Part shown: piece by piece, positions 1 through 8,125 of the stretch
Layout of the letters: every line of letters starts with the position of its first letter
How positions within the stretch are numbered: the stretch's first letter is position 1
DNA from: an uncultured Gemmiger sp.
GTDB lineage: Bacteria; Bacillota; Clostridia; Oscillospirales; Ruminococcaceae
DNA: 64,000 bases
NCBI GenBank assembly: GCA_947629015.1
Contig: CANRCB010000005.1
Location: 1-64,000, forward strand
Direction of reading: 5' to 3'
Made by a program: the position numbers and the translations under genes
Notes under the pieces: model-generated
The model's input: the letters and a program-made list of their open reading frames with translations, nothing else
Told to the model about the DNA's origin: nothing
Database searches by the model: none

Positions 1-1463
1 CCGCGGCACAGCCCGCGCCGGAAACCTGCCGGGGGCCCGCGCCGGCCCCCGCCGCACCCAAAGACGTGGCCGCCGTGCCGGCCCCCGCCGTGCCCAAGGC
101 CGCGCCGCTGCCGGACGTCGGCCCGCTGTTTGAGGCCGCCCCTTCCCCCGCCCGGCCGCAGCCGCGCGCGAAGATCCCCGCGCGGGAAAAGCCGCCGGCC
201 GCGCCCGAGGCGGCCCCTGCGGAGCCGAGACCCAAAAAGCGCCTGCCCCCGGTTTTGGCGGCGCTGTGGGCCTGCGTGCGCTTCGTGGTCTTTGTGGCCG
301 CCACCGCCGTCAAGCTGGCGGCGCTGGCGCTCATCCCGCTGTTTTTGTTCTGGTACGGCTACACGGTGGACCGCAACGGCTGGTTCCAGGGCGAACAGTA
401 TGAGCGCGAGATCGCGATGGCGATGCTGGACGGGCAGAACATCTCCAACTTTGACCGCATGGAGGAACGCGAGATCACCAAGCTGTACGCGCAAAACCTC
501 TACGAGGCCCCTGCGGCGGTGGCCATCGGTTCCAGCCGCGTCCTCCAGCTCAACCGCGCGCTGGCAGGCACGGACAGCTTTTTCAACGCCGGCATGATCG
601 GCGCCGAATACCCCGACGTGATGGACAGCTACTACCTGTTCGACCGCGTGGGGCTGTGCCCCGGGACCGTTGTGTTCGGCATCGACCCGTGGCTGTTCTC
701 GGCCGGGCCGGACGCCAACACCTTCAAGCGCGTGGATATGCAGATGTACAACGAGTTCCTGCGTTTCGGCCTTGGCCACACCGATGTGGAGGTGGCCACC
801 GCCGAGGAAAACATGAGCTTTTGGCTGGCGCTGACGAGCCCCGCGTTTTTCCATGAGACGATGGACTATTACATCGACAACAAGGAGAACGGTATGCGCC
901 CGAGCGTGGTACAGGGGGACGTGATGGCCCAGCCCACCGACGTGAAGATGGCGGACGGCAGCCTTTTGTACAGTGTGGATTTCCGCAACGCGGACCAGGA
1001 GACGGTCAACGCCACGGCCCAGGCGGAGTTTACCGCCTCGCTCATCAACTGTGAGGAGTTCTACGAGCTCGACGCGGCGCACGTGGCCCTGTTTGAGGAG
1101 TTCATCGCCTATATGCAGGCCCACGGCAGCAAGGTGGTGTTTTTCCTGGCGCCGTTCCACCCCAACGCCTACAACTGGATCCTCAATTTCCCGCAGCGGT
1201 ACAGCGGCTTTTTCCAGGTGGAAAACTGGCTGCGGCAGTACGCGGCGCAGAACGGCATCCCGGTCTACGGCTCCTATGACCCCGAGGCCGCCGGCTGCGG
1301 CGAGGCGGATTTCTTTGACGCGTGGCACGTGCGCGGCAGCGGCATCGCCAAGTACTTCCCCGGCGTGCCGGCCATCGAGGCGGCCCGCGCCGTCGGCACC
1401 CTGCCGGATCCGCTGGCCGTATCGCCCCGCCTGCCCACCGCCGAGACCGACCCCGTTTTGTAA
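1..1463 (+). CDS. Membrane-anchored SGNH-hydrolase-like protein, 5' end outside window
   Basis: The reading frame is open from base 3, so the N-terminus lies outside the window; the GTG at 66 is only the first in-window start-like codon. Visible order: a long Pro/Ala-rich, probably cytoplasmic, stretch; one strong membrane helix (about residues 65-100 counted from 66); then an extracytoplasmic domain. That domain has features of SGNH/GDSL-type or AlgX/DHHW-like proteins: a strand followed by AIGSSRVLQL (Ser-containing nucleophile-like turn), FGIDPW, and a C-terminal DAWHVRGSG that could hold the Asp-His pair. Such proteins often act beside an MBOAT O-acyltransferase in decorating wall polymers, but no partner is visible here. 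The family call is moderate and the substrate is unknown. The stop is only about 20 bases ahead of the leu promoter. Confidence 0.55.
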   Translation, partial: AAQPAPETCRGPAPAPAAPKDVAAVPAPAVPKAAPLPDVGPLFEAAPSPARPQPRAKIPAREKPPAAPEAAPAEPRPKKRLPPVLAALWACVRFVVFVAATAVKLAALALIPLFLFWYGYTVDRNGWFQGEQYEREIAMAMLDGQNISNFDRMEEREITKLYAQNLYEAPAAVAIGSSRVLQLNRALAGTDSFFNAGMIGAEYPDVMDSYYLFDRVGLCPGTVVFGIDPWLFSAGPDANTFKRVDMQMYNEFLRFGLGHTDVEVATAEENMSFWLALTSPAFFHETMDYYIDNKENGMRPSVVQGDVMAQPTDVKMADGSLLYSVDFRNADQETVNATAQAEFTASLINCEEFYELDAAHVALFEEFIAYMQAHGSKVVFFLAPFHPNAYNWILNFPQRYSGFFQVENWLRQYAAQNGIPVYGSYDPEAAGCGEADFFDAWHVRGSGIAKYFPGVPAIEAARAVGTLPDPLAVSPRLPTAETDPVL

Positions 1464-1483
1464 AAATCTTTGCCGCCCGGTGC

Positions 1484-1513
1484 TTGACAAAGCCGCCGGG
1501 CGGCTGTTATAAT
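1484..1513 (+). promoter_or_regulatory. Sigma-A-type promoter of the leu operon
   Basis: A perfect -35 TTGACA (1484-1489) is followed by an 18-bp spacer and a perfect -10 TATAAT (1508-1513). The expected transcription start is near 1520, at the head of the T-box leader. Confidence 0.9.
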
Positions 1514-1519
1514 AAGCGC

Positions 1520-1824
1520 CAGTTACATGCGATGACGGGGAGAAAGCAGGCCCACACCCCGCTCCAGAGAGCCGCCGGGCGGTGCAAGGCGGTGCGGAAG
1601 GGTCTGCGTCACTGGCCCCCGAGCAGCCGCCCTGAGAGCGTGCACGCGCTTTAGGGGCGGACGGCATCCGGCCGTTATCTTCCGGGCGCGGTTCGCGGCC
1701 TTTGGGCGCGCCGACCGTACAGAGCGGCCGTTTTGGTGTAAAGCGGCAACGAGAGTGGTACCGCGGGTACAAAAGTCGTTCCCGTCTCTCGAGGGCAGAG
1801 GATGCCTTTGAGGGGCGGTTTTTT
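1520..1824 (+). promoter_or_regulatory. T-box leader controlling leuACDB
   Basis: The diagnostic T-box sequence GAGAGTGGTACCGCGG lies at 1751-1766, immediately before a terminator hairpin (1782-1824) and a good ribosome site for leuA. The 5' part begins with a stem-I-like GATGACGGGGAGAAAGCAGG near 1530. T-boxes bind uncharged tRNA and switch between terminator and antiterminator. A leucine specifier is expected from the downstream genes. A CTG triplet lies in the stem-I 3' region near 1612, but I could not fix the specifier loop with confidence. Confidence 0.9.
1782..1824 (+). terminator. T-box attenuator terminator
   Basis: CCGTCTCTC (1782-1790) pairs with GAGGGGCGG (1810-1818) around a small inner hairpin (GGCA/TGCC) and is followed by six T's. 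It directly follows the T-box sequence, as expected for the competing terminator. Confidence 0.85.
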
Positions 1825-1869
1825 GTTGCCCGCCGCGCAAAGGCCACAGGAACAAGGAGGCAGACCCCC

Positions 1870-3537
1870 ATGATGGACGCAAGCAAGTACCGTATCGGCT
1901 ATTATGCCCCGCCGGTGGAGCCGGGCCACGTTTACCGCTGGCCGCAGAAGGATCACATCGAAAAGGCCCCCGCCTTTTGCAGCGTGGACCTGCGCGACGG
2001 CAACCAGAGCCTTGTCGTGCCGATGAGCCTGGACGAAAAGCTGGAATTTTATGATATGCTGCTCAAGGTCGGCTTCAAGGAGATCGAGGTCGGTTTCCCC
2101 GCCGCGTCGGAGACGGAGTATACCTTCCTGCGCAAGCTCATCGACGAGCACCGCATCCCCGCCGACGTGACGGTGCAGGTGCTGACCCAGTGCCGCGACC
2201 ACATCATCCGCCGCACCTTTGAGGCCGTCAAGGGCGCGCCGCGCGCCATCATCCACTTTTACAATTCCACCAGCGTGGCCCAGCGCGAGCAGGTGTTCAA
2301 AAAGAGCAAGGAAGAGATCAAAAAGATCGCGGTGGACGGGGCGAAGCTCGTCAAGCAGCTGAGCGAGGAATATGAGGGCAACTTCCTGTTTGAATACAGC
2401 CCCGAGAGCTTTACCGGCACCGAGCCGGAATACGCCGTGGAGGTGTGCAACGCCGTTTTGGACGTGATGCGCCCCACGCCGGAGCGCCCCATGATCATCA
2501 ACCTGCCGGTCACGGTGGAGATGAGCATGCCGCACGTCTACGCCAACCAGATCGAATGGTGCAGCGACCACCTCAAATACCGGGACAGTGTCATCCTCTC
2601 CTCCCATCCGCACAACGACCGCGGCTGCGGTGTGGCGGACGCCGAGCTGGCCGTGCTGGCGGGCGCGCAGCGCATCGAGTGCTGCCTGTTCGGCAACGGG
2701 GAGCGCACCGGCAACGTTGACGCCATCACGCTGGCGATGAACCTGTACACCCACGGCGTGGATCCGGGGCTGGATCTTGGCGATATGCCCGCCATCTGCG
2801 CCACCTATGAGCGCGTGACCCGTATGCACGTGTATGAGCGCACGCCCTACGCCGGCAGCCTGGTGTTTGCGGCGTTCTCCGGCTCGCACCAGGACGCCAT
2901 CGCCAAGGGCATGACGTGGCGCAAGGAGAAAAACCTGCACGAATGGACCTGCCCCTACATCCCGCTGGACCCGCACGACATCGGCCGCACCTACGACGCC
3001 GACGTCATCCGCATCAACTCCCAGAGCGGCAAGGGCGGCATCGGGTTCCTGCTCCAGCAGAACTACGGCTACAATCCCCCGCCCCGTATGCGGGAGGATC
3101 TGGGCTACCGCGTCAAGGCGGTCTCCGACCACGAGCACCGCGAGTTGAGCGTGAAGGAGGTCCTGTATGTGTTTGAGCGCACCTACCTCAACCACCAGAG
3201 CCCGCTCAACGTGACCGAGGCGCACTTCACCCAGAACGCCGACGGCACCATCACCGCGGCGGTGACGGTGGCGAACGACGGCAAGACCTCGCTGACCAAC
3301 GCCACCGGCAACGGCCGCCTGGACGCCGTGGCCACCGCCGTGGAGGAGGCCGCGGGGCTGCATTTCACCCTGACGCATTACAGCGAGCACGCGCTCGACA
3401 CCGACACCCGCTCCCGCGCGTGCAGCTATGTGGGGCTGAAATGGGCCGACGGCAAGGAGAGCTGGGGCTGCGGCACCCATACCGACATCATCGTGGCCGG
3501 CATCCGCGCGCTGGTCAGCGCCATCAACAACCGGTGA
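1870..3537 (+). CDS. leuA: 2-isopropylmalate synthase, LeuA type 2
   Basis: Condenses acetyl-CoA with 2-oxoisovalerate, the first committed step to leucine. The 555-residue length and opening (MDASKYRIGYYAPP, then CSVDLRDGNQSL) fit the longer type-2 LeuA family. The HMGL-like TIM barrel has metal-binding SSHPHNDRG and GNGERTGNVD, followed by a C-terminal LeuA regulatory (allosteric dimer) domain from roughly residue 430. The start is the ATG at 1870, preceded by AAGGAGG at 1854-1860; an in-frame ATG at 1873 is equally reachable. The open frame runs further upstream into the T-box leader, but that part is not coding. Expression should follow Leu-tRNA charging, with leucine feedback on the enzyme. 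Confidence 0.95.
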   Translation: MMDASKYRIGYYAPPVEPGHVYRWPQKDHIEKAPAFCSVDLRDGNQSLVVPMSLDEKLEFYDMLLKVGFKEIEVGFPAASETEYTFLRKLIDEHRIPADVTVQVLTQCRDHIIRRTFEAVKGAPRAIIHFYNSTSVAQREQVFKKSKEEIKKIAVDGAKLVKQLSEEYEGNFLFEYSPESFTGTEPEYAVEVCNAVLDVMRPTPERPMIINLPVTVEMSMPHVYANQIEWCSDHLKYRDSVILSSHPHNDRGCGVADAELAVLAGAQRIECCLFGNGERTGNVDAITLAMNLYTHGVDPGLDLGDMPAICATYERVTRMHVYERTPYAGSLVFAAFSGSHQDAIAKGMTWRKEKNLHEWTCPYIPLDPHDIGRTYDADVIRINSQSGKGGIGFLLQQNYGYNPPPRMREDLGYRVKAVSDHEHRELSVKEVLYVFERTYLNHQSPLNVTEAHFTQNADGTITAAVTVANDGKTSLTNATGNGRLDAVATAVEEAAGLHFTLTHYSEHALDTDTRSRACSYVGLKWADGKESWGCGTHTDIIVAGIRALVSAINNR

Positions 3538-3583
3538 CCCCGGACGGGGAAACCGGCGCCCTCCGCGCGGCGGCCGCTTTCCC

Positions 3584-3610
3584 GGCGGGGTGAGGGCACC
3601 CCGCCCTACA
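3584..3610. repeat. Short palindromic intergenic repeat (CCCTACA-ended)
   Basis: GGCGGGGT (3584-3591) pairs with ACCCCGCC (3598-3605), followed by CTACA. The same arrangement, GGCGGGGT-loop-ACCCCGCCCTACA, recurs at the right end of the element at 57538-57620, so this looks like a half copy of a dispersed repeat. It lies between leuA and leuC without a T-tract, so it is probably not a terminator. Confidence 0.6.
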
Positions 3611-3653
3611 GGTTCCCACTCTCCAAACGCCACTTTGACAAGGAGGTTTTCCC

Positions 3654-4913
3654 ATGCCAATGACAATGACCCAGAAGATCCTGGCCGCCCACTGCGGCGA
3701 AGAGAGCGTGCGGGCCGGGCAGCTCATCAGCGCCGACCTGGACGTGGTGCTGGGCAACGACATCACCACGCCCGTGGCCATCAATGAATTTGAGAAGGCC
3801 GGCTTCACCCGCGTGTATGACAACACCCGCATCAACATCGTGCTGGACCACTTTGTGCCCAACAAGGATATCAAGAGCGCGCAGCAGTCCAAGCAGTGCC
3901 GCGAATTTGCCGACAAGTACGATATCCTCAACTTTTTTGACGTCGGCCAGATGGGCGTGGAGCACGCGCTGCTGCCCGAGCAGGGCATCGTGACCGCCGG
4001 GGACTGCATCATCGGCGCCGACAGCCACACCTGCACCTACGGCGCGCTGGGGGCGTTTTCCACCGGCGTCGGCTCCACCGACATGGCCGCCGGCATGGCC
4101 AGCGGCAAGGCGTGGTTCAAGGTGCCCGCCGCCATCAAGGTGGAGCTGGTGGGCGCGCTGCAAAAGCCGGTGTGCGGCAAGGACGTCATCCTGCACCTGA
4201 TCGGCAGGATCGGTGTGTCGGGCGCTTTGTACAAAAGCCTTGAGTTCACCGGCCCGGGCGTTGCGAGCCTGACGATGGAGGACCGGCTGTGCATCTGCAA
4301 CATGGCCATCGAGGCGGGCGCCAAGAACGGTATCTTCCCGGTGGACGCGGTGTGCGAGGCGTACCTTGGCGGCCGCAGCCGCCGCGTGTGGAAAAAATAC
4401 GAGGCCGACCCCGACGCCGGGTATGAGCGCACCGTCACCATCGACCTTTCCGCCCTGGCGCCGACGGTCAGCTACCCGCACCTGCCCGAGAACACCCACC
4501 CCGCCGCCGATGGCAGCGGCATCCGCATCGACCAGGTGGTCATCGGCTCCTGCACCAACGGGCGCATCGAGGATATGCAGGCGGCGTATGAGATCCTCAA
4601 CGGCCGGCACATCGCCAAGGGCGTGCGCGCCATCATCATCCCCGCCACCATGGCCGTGTACAAGGAATGCATCCTGCGCGGCTACACCACCGCCTTCATC
4701 GACGCGGGCTGCATCGTATCCACCCCCACCTGCGGGCCGTGCCTTGGCGGGTACATGGGCATCCTGGCCGAGGGGGAGCGCTGCGTTTCCACCACCAACC
4801 GCAATTTTGTGGGCCGCATGGGGCACGTAAACAGCGAGATCTACCTCGCCAGCCCCGCCACCGCCGCCGCCAGCGCGCTGACCGGCCATATCACCGACCC
4901 GAGGGAGGTTTGA
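3654..4913 (+). CDS. leuC: 3-isopropylmalate dehydratase large subunit
   Basis: Aconitase-family [4Fe-4S] subunit which, with LeuD, isomerises 2-isopropylmalate to 3-isopropylmalate. 419 residues, the length of the short prokaryotic LeuC class that pairs with a ~160-residue LeuD. Cluster ligands are visible as [11 protein letters not shown] and [20 protein letters not shown] provides the third cysteine region and substrate contacts. AAGGAGG precedes the ATG with good spacing. LeuD begins three bases after the stop, so the two subunits are translationally linked. Confidence 0.95.
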   Translation: MPMTMTQKILAAHCGEESVRAGQLISADLDVVLGNDITTPVAINEFEKAGFTRVYDNTRINIVLDHFVPNKDIKSAQQSKQCREFADKYDILNFFDVGQMGVEHALLPEQGIVTAGDCIIGADSHTCTYGALGAFSTGVGSTDMAAGMASGKAWFKVPAAIKVELVGALQKPVCGKDVILHLIGRIGVSGALYKSLEFTGPGVASLTMEDRLCICNMAIEAGAKNGIFPVDAVCEAYLGGRSRRVWKKYEADPDAGYERTVTIDLSALAPTVSYPHLPENTHPAADGSGIRIDQVVIGSCTNGRIEDMQAAYEILNGRHIAKGVRAIIIPATMAVYKECILRGYTTAFIDAGCIVSTPTCGPCLGGYMGILAEGERCVSTTNRNFVGRMGHVNSEIYLASPATAAASALTGHITDPREV

Positions 4914-4916
4914 ACC

Positions 4917-5399
4917 ATGCAAGCCAGAGGAACGGTTTTCAAGTACGGCGACAACGTCGATACCGATGTCATCATCCCCGCGCGGTATCTGAACACGCAG
5001 TCGGCCAAAGAGCTGGCCGCCCACTGCATGGAGGACATCGACAGGAGCTTTATTTCCCGGGTGCAGGCCGGCGACATCATCGTCGGCGGCGAAAACTTCG
5101 GCTGCGGCTCCAGCCGCGAGCACGCGCCGCTGGCCATCAAGGCGGCGGGCGTGAGCTGCGTCATCGCCAAAAGTTTCGCGCGCATCTTCTACCGCAACGC
5201 CATCAACATTGGCCTGCCCATCCTGGAATGCCCCGCCGCCGGCGCCGCCATCGAAAACGGCCACACCGTCGCGGTCGATTTTGACACCGGCGCCATCACC
5301 GACGAGACCACCGGCGCGGCCTTCACCGCCGCGCCCTTCCCGCCGTTCATCCAGAACATCATCCAAAAAGGCGGCCTGCTGGCCAGCCTGAAAGGGTAA
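4917..5399 (+). CDS. leuD: 3-isopropylmalate dehydratase small subunit
   Basis: Swivelling-domain partner of LeuC, 160 residues. Typical motifs are [15 protein letters not shown] near the N-terminus and [16 protein letters not shown], which carries the substrate-binding serine and arginine. The ribosome site GGGAGG overlaps the end of leuC. Together LeuC and LeuD form the cytoplasmic dehydratase. Confidence 0.95.
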   Translation: MQARGTVFKYGDNVDTDVIIPARYLNTQSAKELAAHCMEDIDRSFISRVQAGDIIVGGENFGCGSSREHAPLAIKAAGVSCVIAKSFARIFYRNAINIGLPILECPAAGAAIENGHTVAVDFDTGAITDETTGAAFTAAPFPPFIQNIIQKGGLLASLKG

Positions 5400-5408
5400 G
5401 GTGCAGCC

Positions 5409-6485
5409 ATGGACAAGACCATCGCTTTGATCTACGGCGACGGCGCAAGCCCCGAGATCGTCACGCAGGCCGTGCGTGTTTTGGACGCCGTCGCGGCCAA
5501 ATACGGCCATACCTTCGCCTACACCCGCGCATACATGGGCGGCGAGGCCATCGACAAATTCGGCGACCCGCTGCCCCAAAGCCAGCTGGACATCTGCCTT
5601 GCCAGCGACAGCGTGCTGCTGGGCGCCGTCGGCGGGCCCAAATGGGAGGGCCTGCCCGGCGAAAAGCGCCCCGAAAAGGGCCTTTTGCGCCTGCGCGCCG
5701 GCATGGGCCTGTACGCGAACAACCGCCCCGCCAGGATCTGGCCGCAGCTGGCCGCCGCCAGCCCGCTCAAAGACAGCATCGTCCAAAAGGGCATCGATTT
5801 CATCGTGGTGCGGGAGCTCATCGGCGGGGTGTATTTCGGCGAGCACAAGACCTTTGAAAAGGACGGCGAGCGCGCCGCCCTGGACACCATGCCCTATTCC
5901 GAGCATGAGATACGCCGCATCGGGCGCATCGGCTTTGAGACGGCGATGCAGCGCCGCAAAAAGCTGACCTGCGTCGACAAGGCCAACGTGCTGGAGACGA
6001 GCCGCCTGTGGCGCGCCGTGCTGGCGGATCTTGCCGGGGAATACCCGGAGGTGGAGTACAACGTCATGTTCGTGGACAACGCCGCCATGCAGATCTGCAA
6101 GGACCCCGCCCAGTTTGACGTTATCGTGACGGAAAATATGTTTGGGGACATCCTTTCCGATGAGGCGAGCGAGATCACCGGCAGCATCGGCATGGTGCCT
6201 TCCTCCAGCCTGGGTGACGGCACCCGCGGGCTGTACGAGCCCATCCACGGCTCGGCGCCGGACATTGCCGGGCAGGACATCGTCAACCCCATCGCCTGTA
6301 TCCTGTCCGCCGCGATGATGCTGCGCTACAGCTTCGGCATGGCCGCCGAGGCCGACGCCATCGAACACGCCGTGGGCGCCGCGCTGGACGCGGGCCTGCG
6401 CACCGCCGACATCTACGCCGGCGCGCCCGGCACGCAAAAGATCGGCTGCGCCGCCATGGGCAGCGCCATCCTGGCAAGGCTGTAA
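5409..6485 (+). CDS. leuB: 3-isopropylmalate dehydrogenase
   Basis: NAD-dependent oxidation and decarboxylation of 3-isopropylmalate to 2-oxoisocaproate. 358 residues, standard length. Motifs include RELIGGVYFGEHKTF (substrate loop), KANVLETSRLW, and TENMFGDILSDEAS with the metal-binding aspartates. Begins nine bases after leuD and ends the operon before a strong terminator. The final transamination enzyme (IlvE) is not in this window. Confidence 0.95.
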   Translation: MDKTIALIYGDGASPEIVTQAVRVLDAVAAKYGHTFAYTRAYMGGEAIDKFGDPLPQSQLDICLASDSVLLGAVGGPKWEGLPGEKRPEKGLLRLRAGMGLYANNRPARIWPQLAAASPLKDSIVQKGIDFIVVRELIGGVYFGEHKTFEKDGERAALDTMPYSEHEIRRIGRIGFETAMQRRKKLTCVDKANVLETSRLWRAVLADLAGEYPEVEYNVMFVDNAAMQICKDPAQFDVIVTENMFGDILSDEASEITGSIGMVPSSSLGDGTRGLYEPIHGSAPDIAGQDIVNPIACILSAAMMLRYSFGMAAEADAIEHAVGAALDAGLRTADIYAGAPGTQKIGCAAMGSAILARL

Positions 6486-6497
6486 ACCATATGCTGC

Positions 6498-6547
6498 GGC
6501 CCCGTGCGGCAAAAGCTCCGCTTTTGCCGCACGGGGCCATCATTTTT
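6498..6547 (+). terminator. Rho-independent terminator of the leu operon
   Basis: A perfect 19-bp stem (GGCCCCGTGCGGCAAAAGC with its complement, three-base loop) is followed by CATCATTTTT. It separates the leu and pur operons. Confidence 0.9.
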
Positions 6548-6609
6548 GACAAAATCCCGCCGCCCGGCCGCGCCGGCGCTTTGCAAGATGGCAAATCGAA
6601 CGCCGGCGC

Positions 6610-6638
6610 TTGCTTTTTGCCCCCGTTGGCACTATACT
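6610..6638 (+). promoter_or_regulatory. Promoter of the purine operon
   Basis: TTGCTT (6610-6615), a 17-bp spacer and TATACT (6633-6638). The predicted start near 6645 leaves a leader of about 190 nt before purE. Confidence 0.75.
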
Positions 6639-6644
6639 GATAGG

Positions 6645-6822
6645 GAAAGAATCGTCCACAGCATCTTGTGCCGGAGGGATCTTCTATGCCCTGTATACAC
6701 GCCCATCGCGGTCCTTTGCCGCGGCCGCTGTGTAAGCAGGGCAGCGGTGTGCCCCGCCGCGCCATCGCGGGCAGACGGAACTGACGCAGTGTACCCTTGC
6801 GGGGCTGCGCCTTTTGTTTTTT
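6645..6822 (+). promoter_or_regulatory. Structured purE leader ending in a terminator-like attenuator
   Basis: The leader folds into several hairpins. GCCCTG/CAGGGC with an inner CGCGG/CCGCG lies at about 6689-6742. At 6785-6809 CGCAG pairs with CTGCG (inner CCC/GGG), followed by CCTTTTGTTTTTT, a terminator-like hairpin right before the ribosome site TAAGGAGG. GCCCCGC (6751-6757) can pair either with GCGGG (6767-6771) or with GCGGGGC (6799-6805) in the terminator arm, so mutually exclusive folds are possible. Purine operons in Firmicutes are commonly controlled by PurR, purine riboswitches or PRPP riboswitches; I could not match this leader to any of those by eye. Confidence 0.5.
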
Positions 6823-6838
6823 GTAAGGAGGTTTTTGC

Positions 6839-7345
6839 ATGGCGGAACACAAAAAGGTCGCCGTCATCATGGGCAGCGACAGTGACTGGCCGGTGGTCAA
6901 AGGCGCCTGCGCGGTGCTCAAGGAGTTTGGCGTGCCGTATGAGGCGCACATCCTCTCCGCCCACCGCACGCCGGAGGCGGCCGCCGCCTTTGCCAAAGCG
7001 GCGCGGGGCGAAGGGTACGGCGTGCTCATCTGCGCCGCGGGCATGGCCGCCCACCTGGCCGGGGCCTTTGCCGCCAACACCACGCTGCCCGTCATCGGCA
7101 TCCCGATGAAGGGCGGCGCGCTGGACGGGCTGGACGCCCTGCTGGCCACCGTACAGATGCCCGGCGGGTTCCCGGTGGCGACGGTGGCACTGAACGGCGC
7201 CAAAAACGCCGCCTACCTTGCCATCGCTATCCTCGCCGTTTCGGACGAGGGGCTGGCCGGCAAGCTGGACGCCTTCCGCCAAAAGACCGCCGCCGCCATC
7301 GCCGAAAAGGACGCCGCCGTTGCCGCCGAGGCAGCCGCGCTGTGA
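6839..7345 (+). CDS. purE: 5-(carboxyamino)imidazole ribonucleotide mutase
   Basis: Moves the carboxyl group of N5-CAIR to give CAIR (class I), or carboxylates AIR directly (class II). 168 residues. Motifs: IMGSDSDWPVVKGA, ILSAHRTPEAAA and GAMAAHLAG-like CAAGMAAHLAG, with GIPMKGGALDGLDALL. Strong ribosome site TAAGGAGG at 6824-6831. It opens the purine operon. No purK (N5-CAIR synthetase) is in the window, so the substrate route needs checking. Confidence 0.95.
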   Translation: MAEHKKVAVIMGSDSDWPVVKGACAVLKEFGVPYEAHILSAHRTPEAAAAFAKAARGEGYGVLICAAGMAAHLAGAFAANTTLPVIGIPMKGGALDGLDALLATVQMPGGFPVATVALNGAKNAAYLAIAILAVSDEGLAGKLDAFRQKTAAAIAEKDAAVAAEAAAL

Positions 7346-7395
7346 CCCCCTGCCCCACCACCGTGACACAAAACAGAAAAAAGGAGCGTTTTACC

Positions 7396-8109
7396 ATGGG
7401 TGTTGAAATCAAGGAAATGCTGTACGAGGGCAAAGCCAAGCAGGTGTTCGCCACCTCTGACCCCGCCATCGTCATGGTGCATTACAAGGACGACGCCACC
7501 GCCGGCGACGGCGAGAAGAAGGGCACCATCCGCGACAAGGGCATCGTGAACAACAAGCTCTCCAACGCTTTGATGCAGAAGCTGGAGAAGGAGGGCGTGC
7601 CCACCCACTACGTGCAGGAGCTCAACGACCGCGACACGCTGGTCAAAAAAGTGGACATCGTGCCGCTGGAGGTCATCATCCGCAACGTGGCGGCGGGGCA
7701 TTTCAGCCTGCGCATGGGCGTTGCGGAGGGCACGCCCTTCAAGCAGCCCATTTTGGAGTTCAGCTACAAAAACGACGACCTGCATGACCCCTTCATCAAC
7801 CACTACTACGCGCTGGCGCTGGGGCTTGCCACGCAGGCGGAGATCGACACCATCACCGCGTATGCCTTCAAGGTCAACGAGGTGCTCAAGGCCACTTTGC
7901 TGGACGCCAACATCCGCCTGATCGACTTCAAGCTGGAGTTTGGCCGCCTGCCGGACGGCACCGTCATCCTGGCCGACGAGATCAGCCCCGATACCTGCCG
8001 TTTCTGGGACGCCACGACCGGCGCGCACCTGGACAAGGATCTGTTCCGCCGCGATATGGGCGGCGAGGCCGACGCCTACCAGGAAGTGATGCGGCGGCTG
8101 CTGGGCTGA
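7396..8109 (+). CDS. purC: SAICAR synthase (phosphoribosylaminoimidazole-succinocarboxamide synthase)
   Basis: ATP-dependent joining of aspartate to CAIR. 237 residues, normal for bacterial PurC. Recognisable are LYEGKAKQVF at the start, GKGIVNNKLSN-like KGIVNNKLSNALM, EVIIRNVAAGHFS, and the C-terminal ADEISPDTCRFWD. ATG at 7396 is chosen over upstream in-frame codons because AAAAAAGGAG lies just ahead of it. Confidence 0.95.
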   Translation: MGVEIKEMLYEGKAKQVFATSDPAIVMVHYKDDATAGDGEKKGTIRDKGIVNNKLSNALMQKLEKEGVPTHYVQELNDRDTLVKKVDIVPLEVIIRNVAAGHFSLRMGVAEGTPFKQPILEFSYKNDDLHDPFINHYYALALGLATQAEIDTITAYAFKVNEVLKATLLDANIRLIDFKLEFGRLPDGTVILADEISPDTCRFWDATTGAHLDKDLFRRDMGGEADAYQEVMRRLLG

Positions 8110-8125
8110 TACGACGGGAGGCAGC

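Noticed and set aside
3538-3653. Terminator between leuA and leuC
   Set aside because: The hairpin there has no T-tract and matches a dispersed repeat; the operon is expected to continue.
3606-6512. A 968-codon minus-strand open frame over leuC, leuD and leuB
   Set aside because: Shadow of three intact leucine genes; biased composition and no supported start.
6645-6822. Guanine/adenine or PRPP (ykkC-type) riboswitch in the purE leader
   Set aside because: None of the conserved core sequences of those classes could be found by eye, so only a generic attenuator is proposed.
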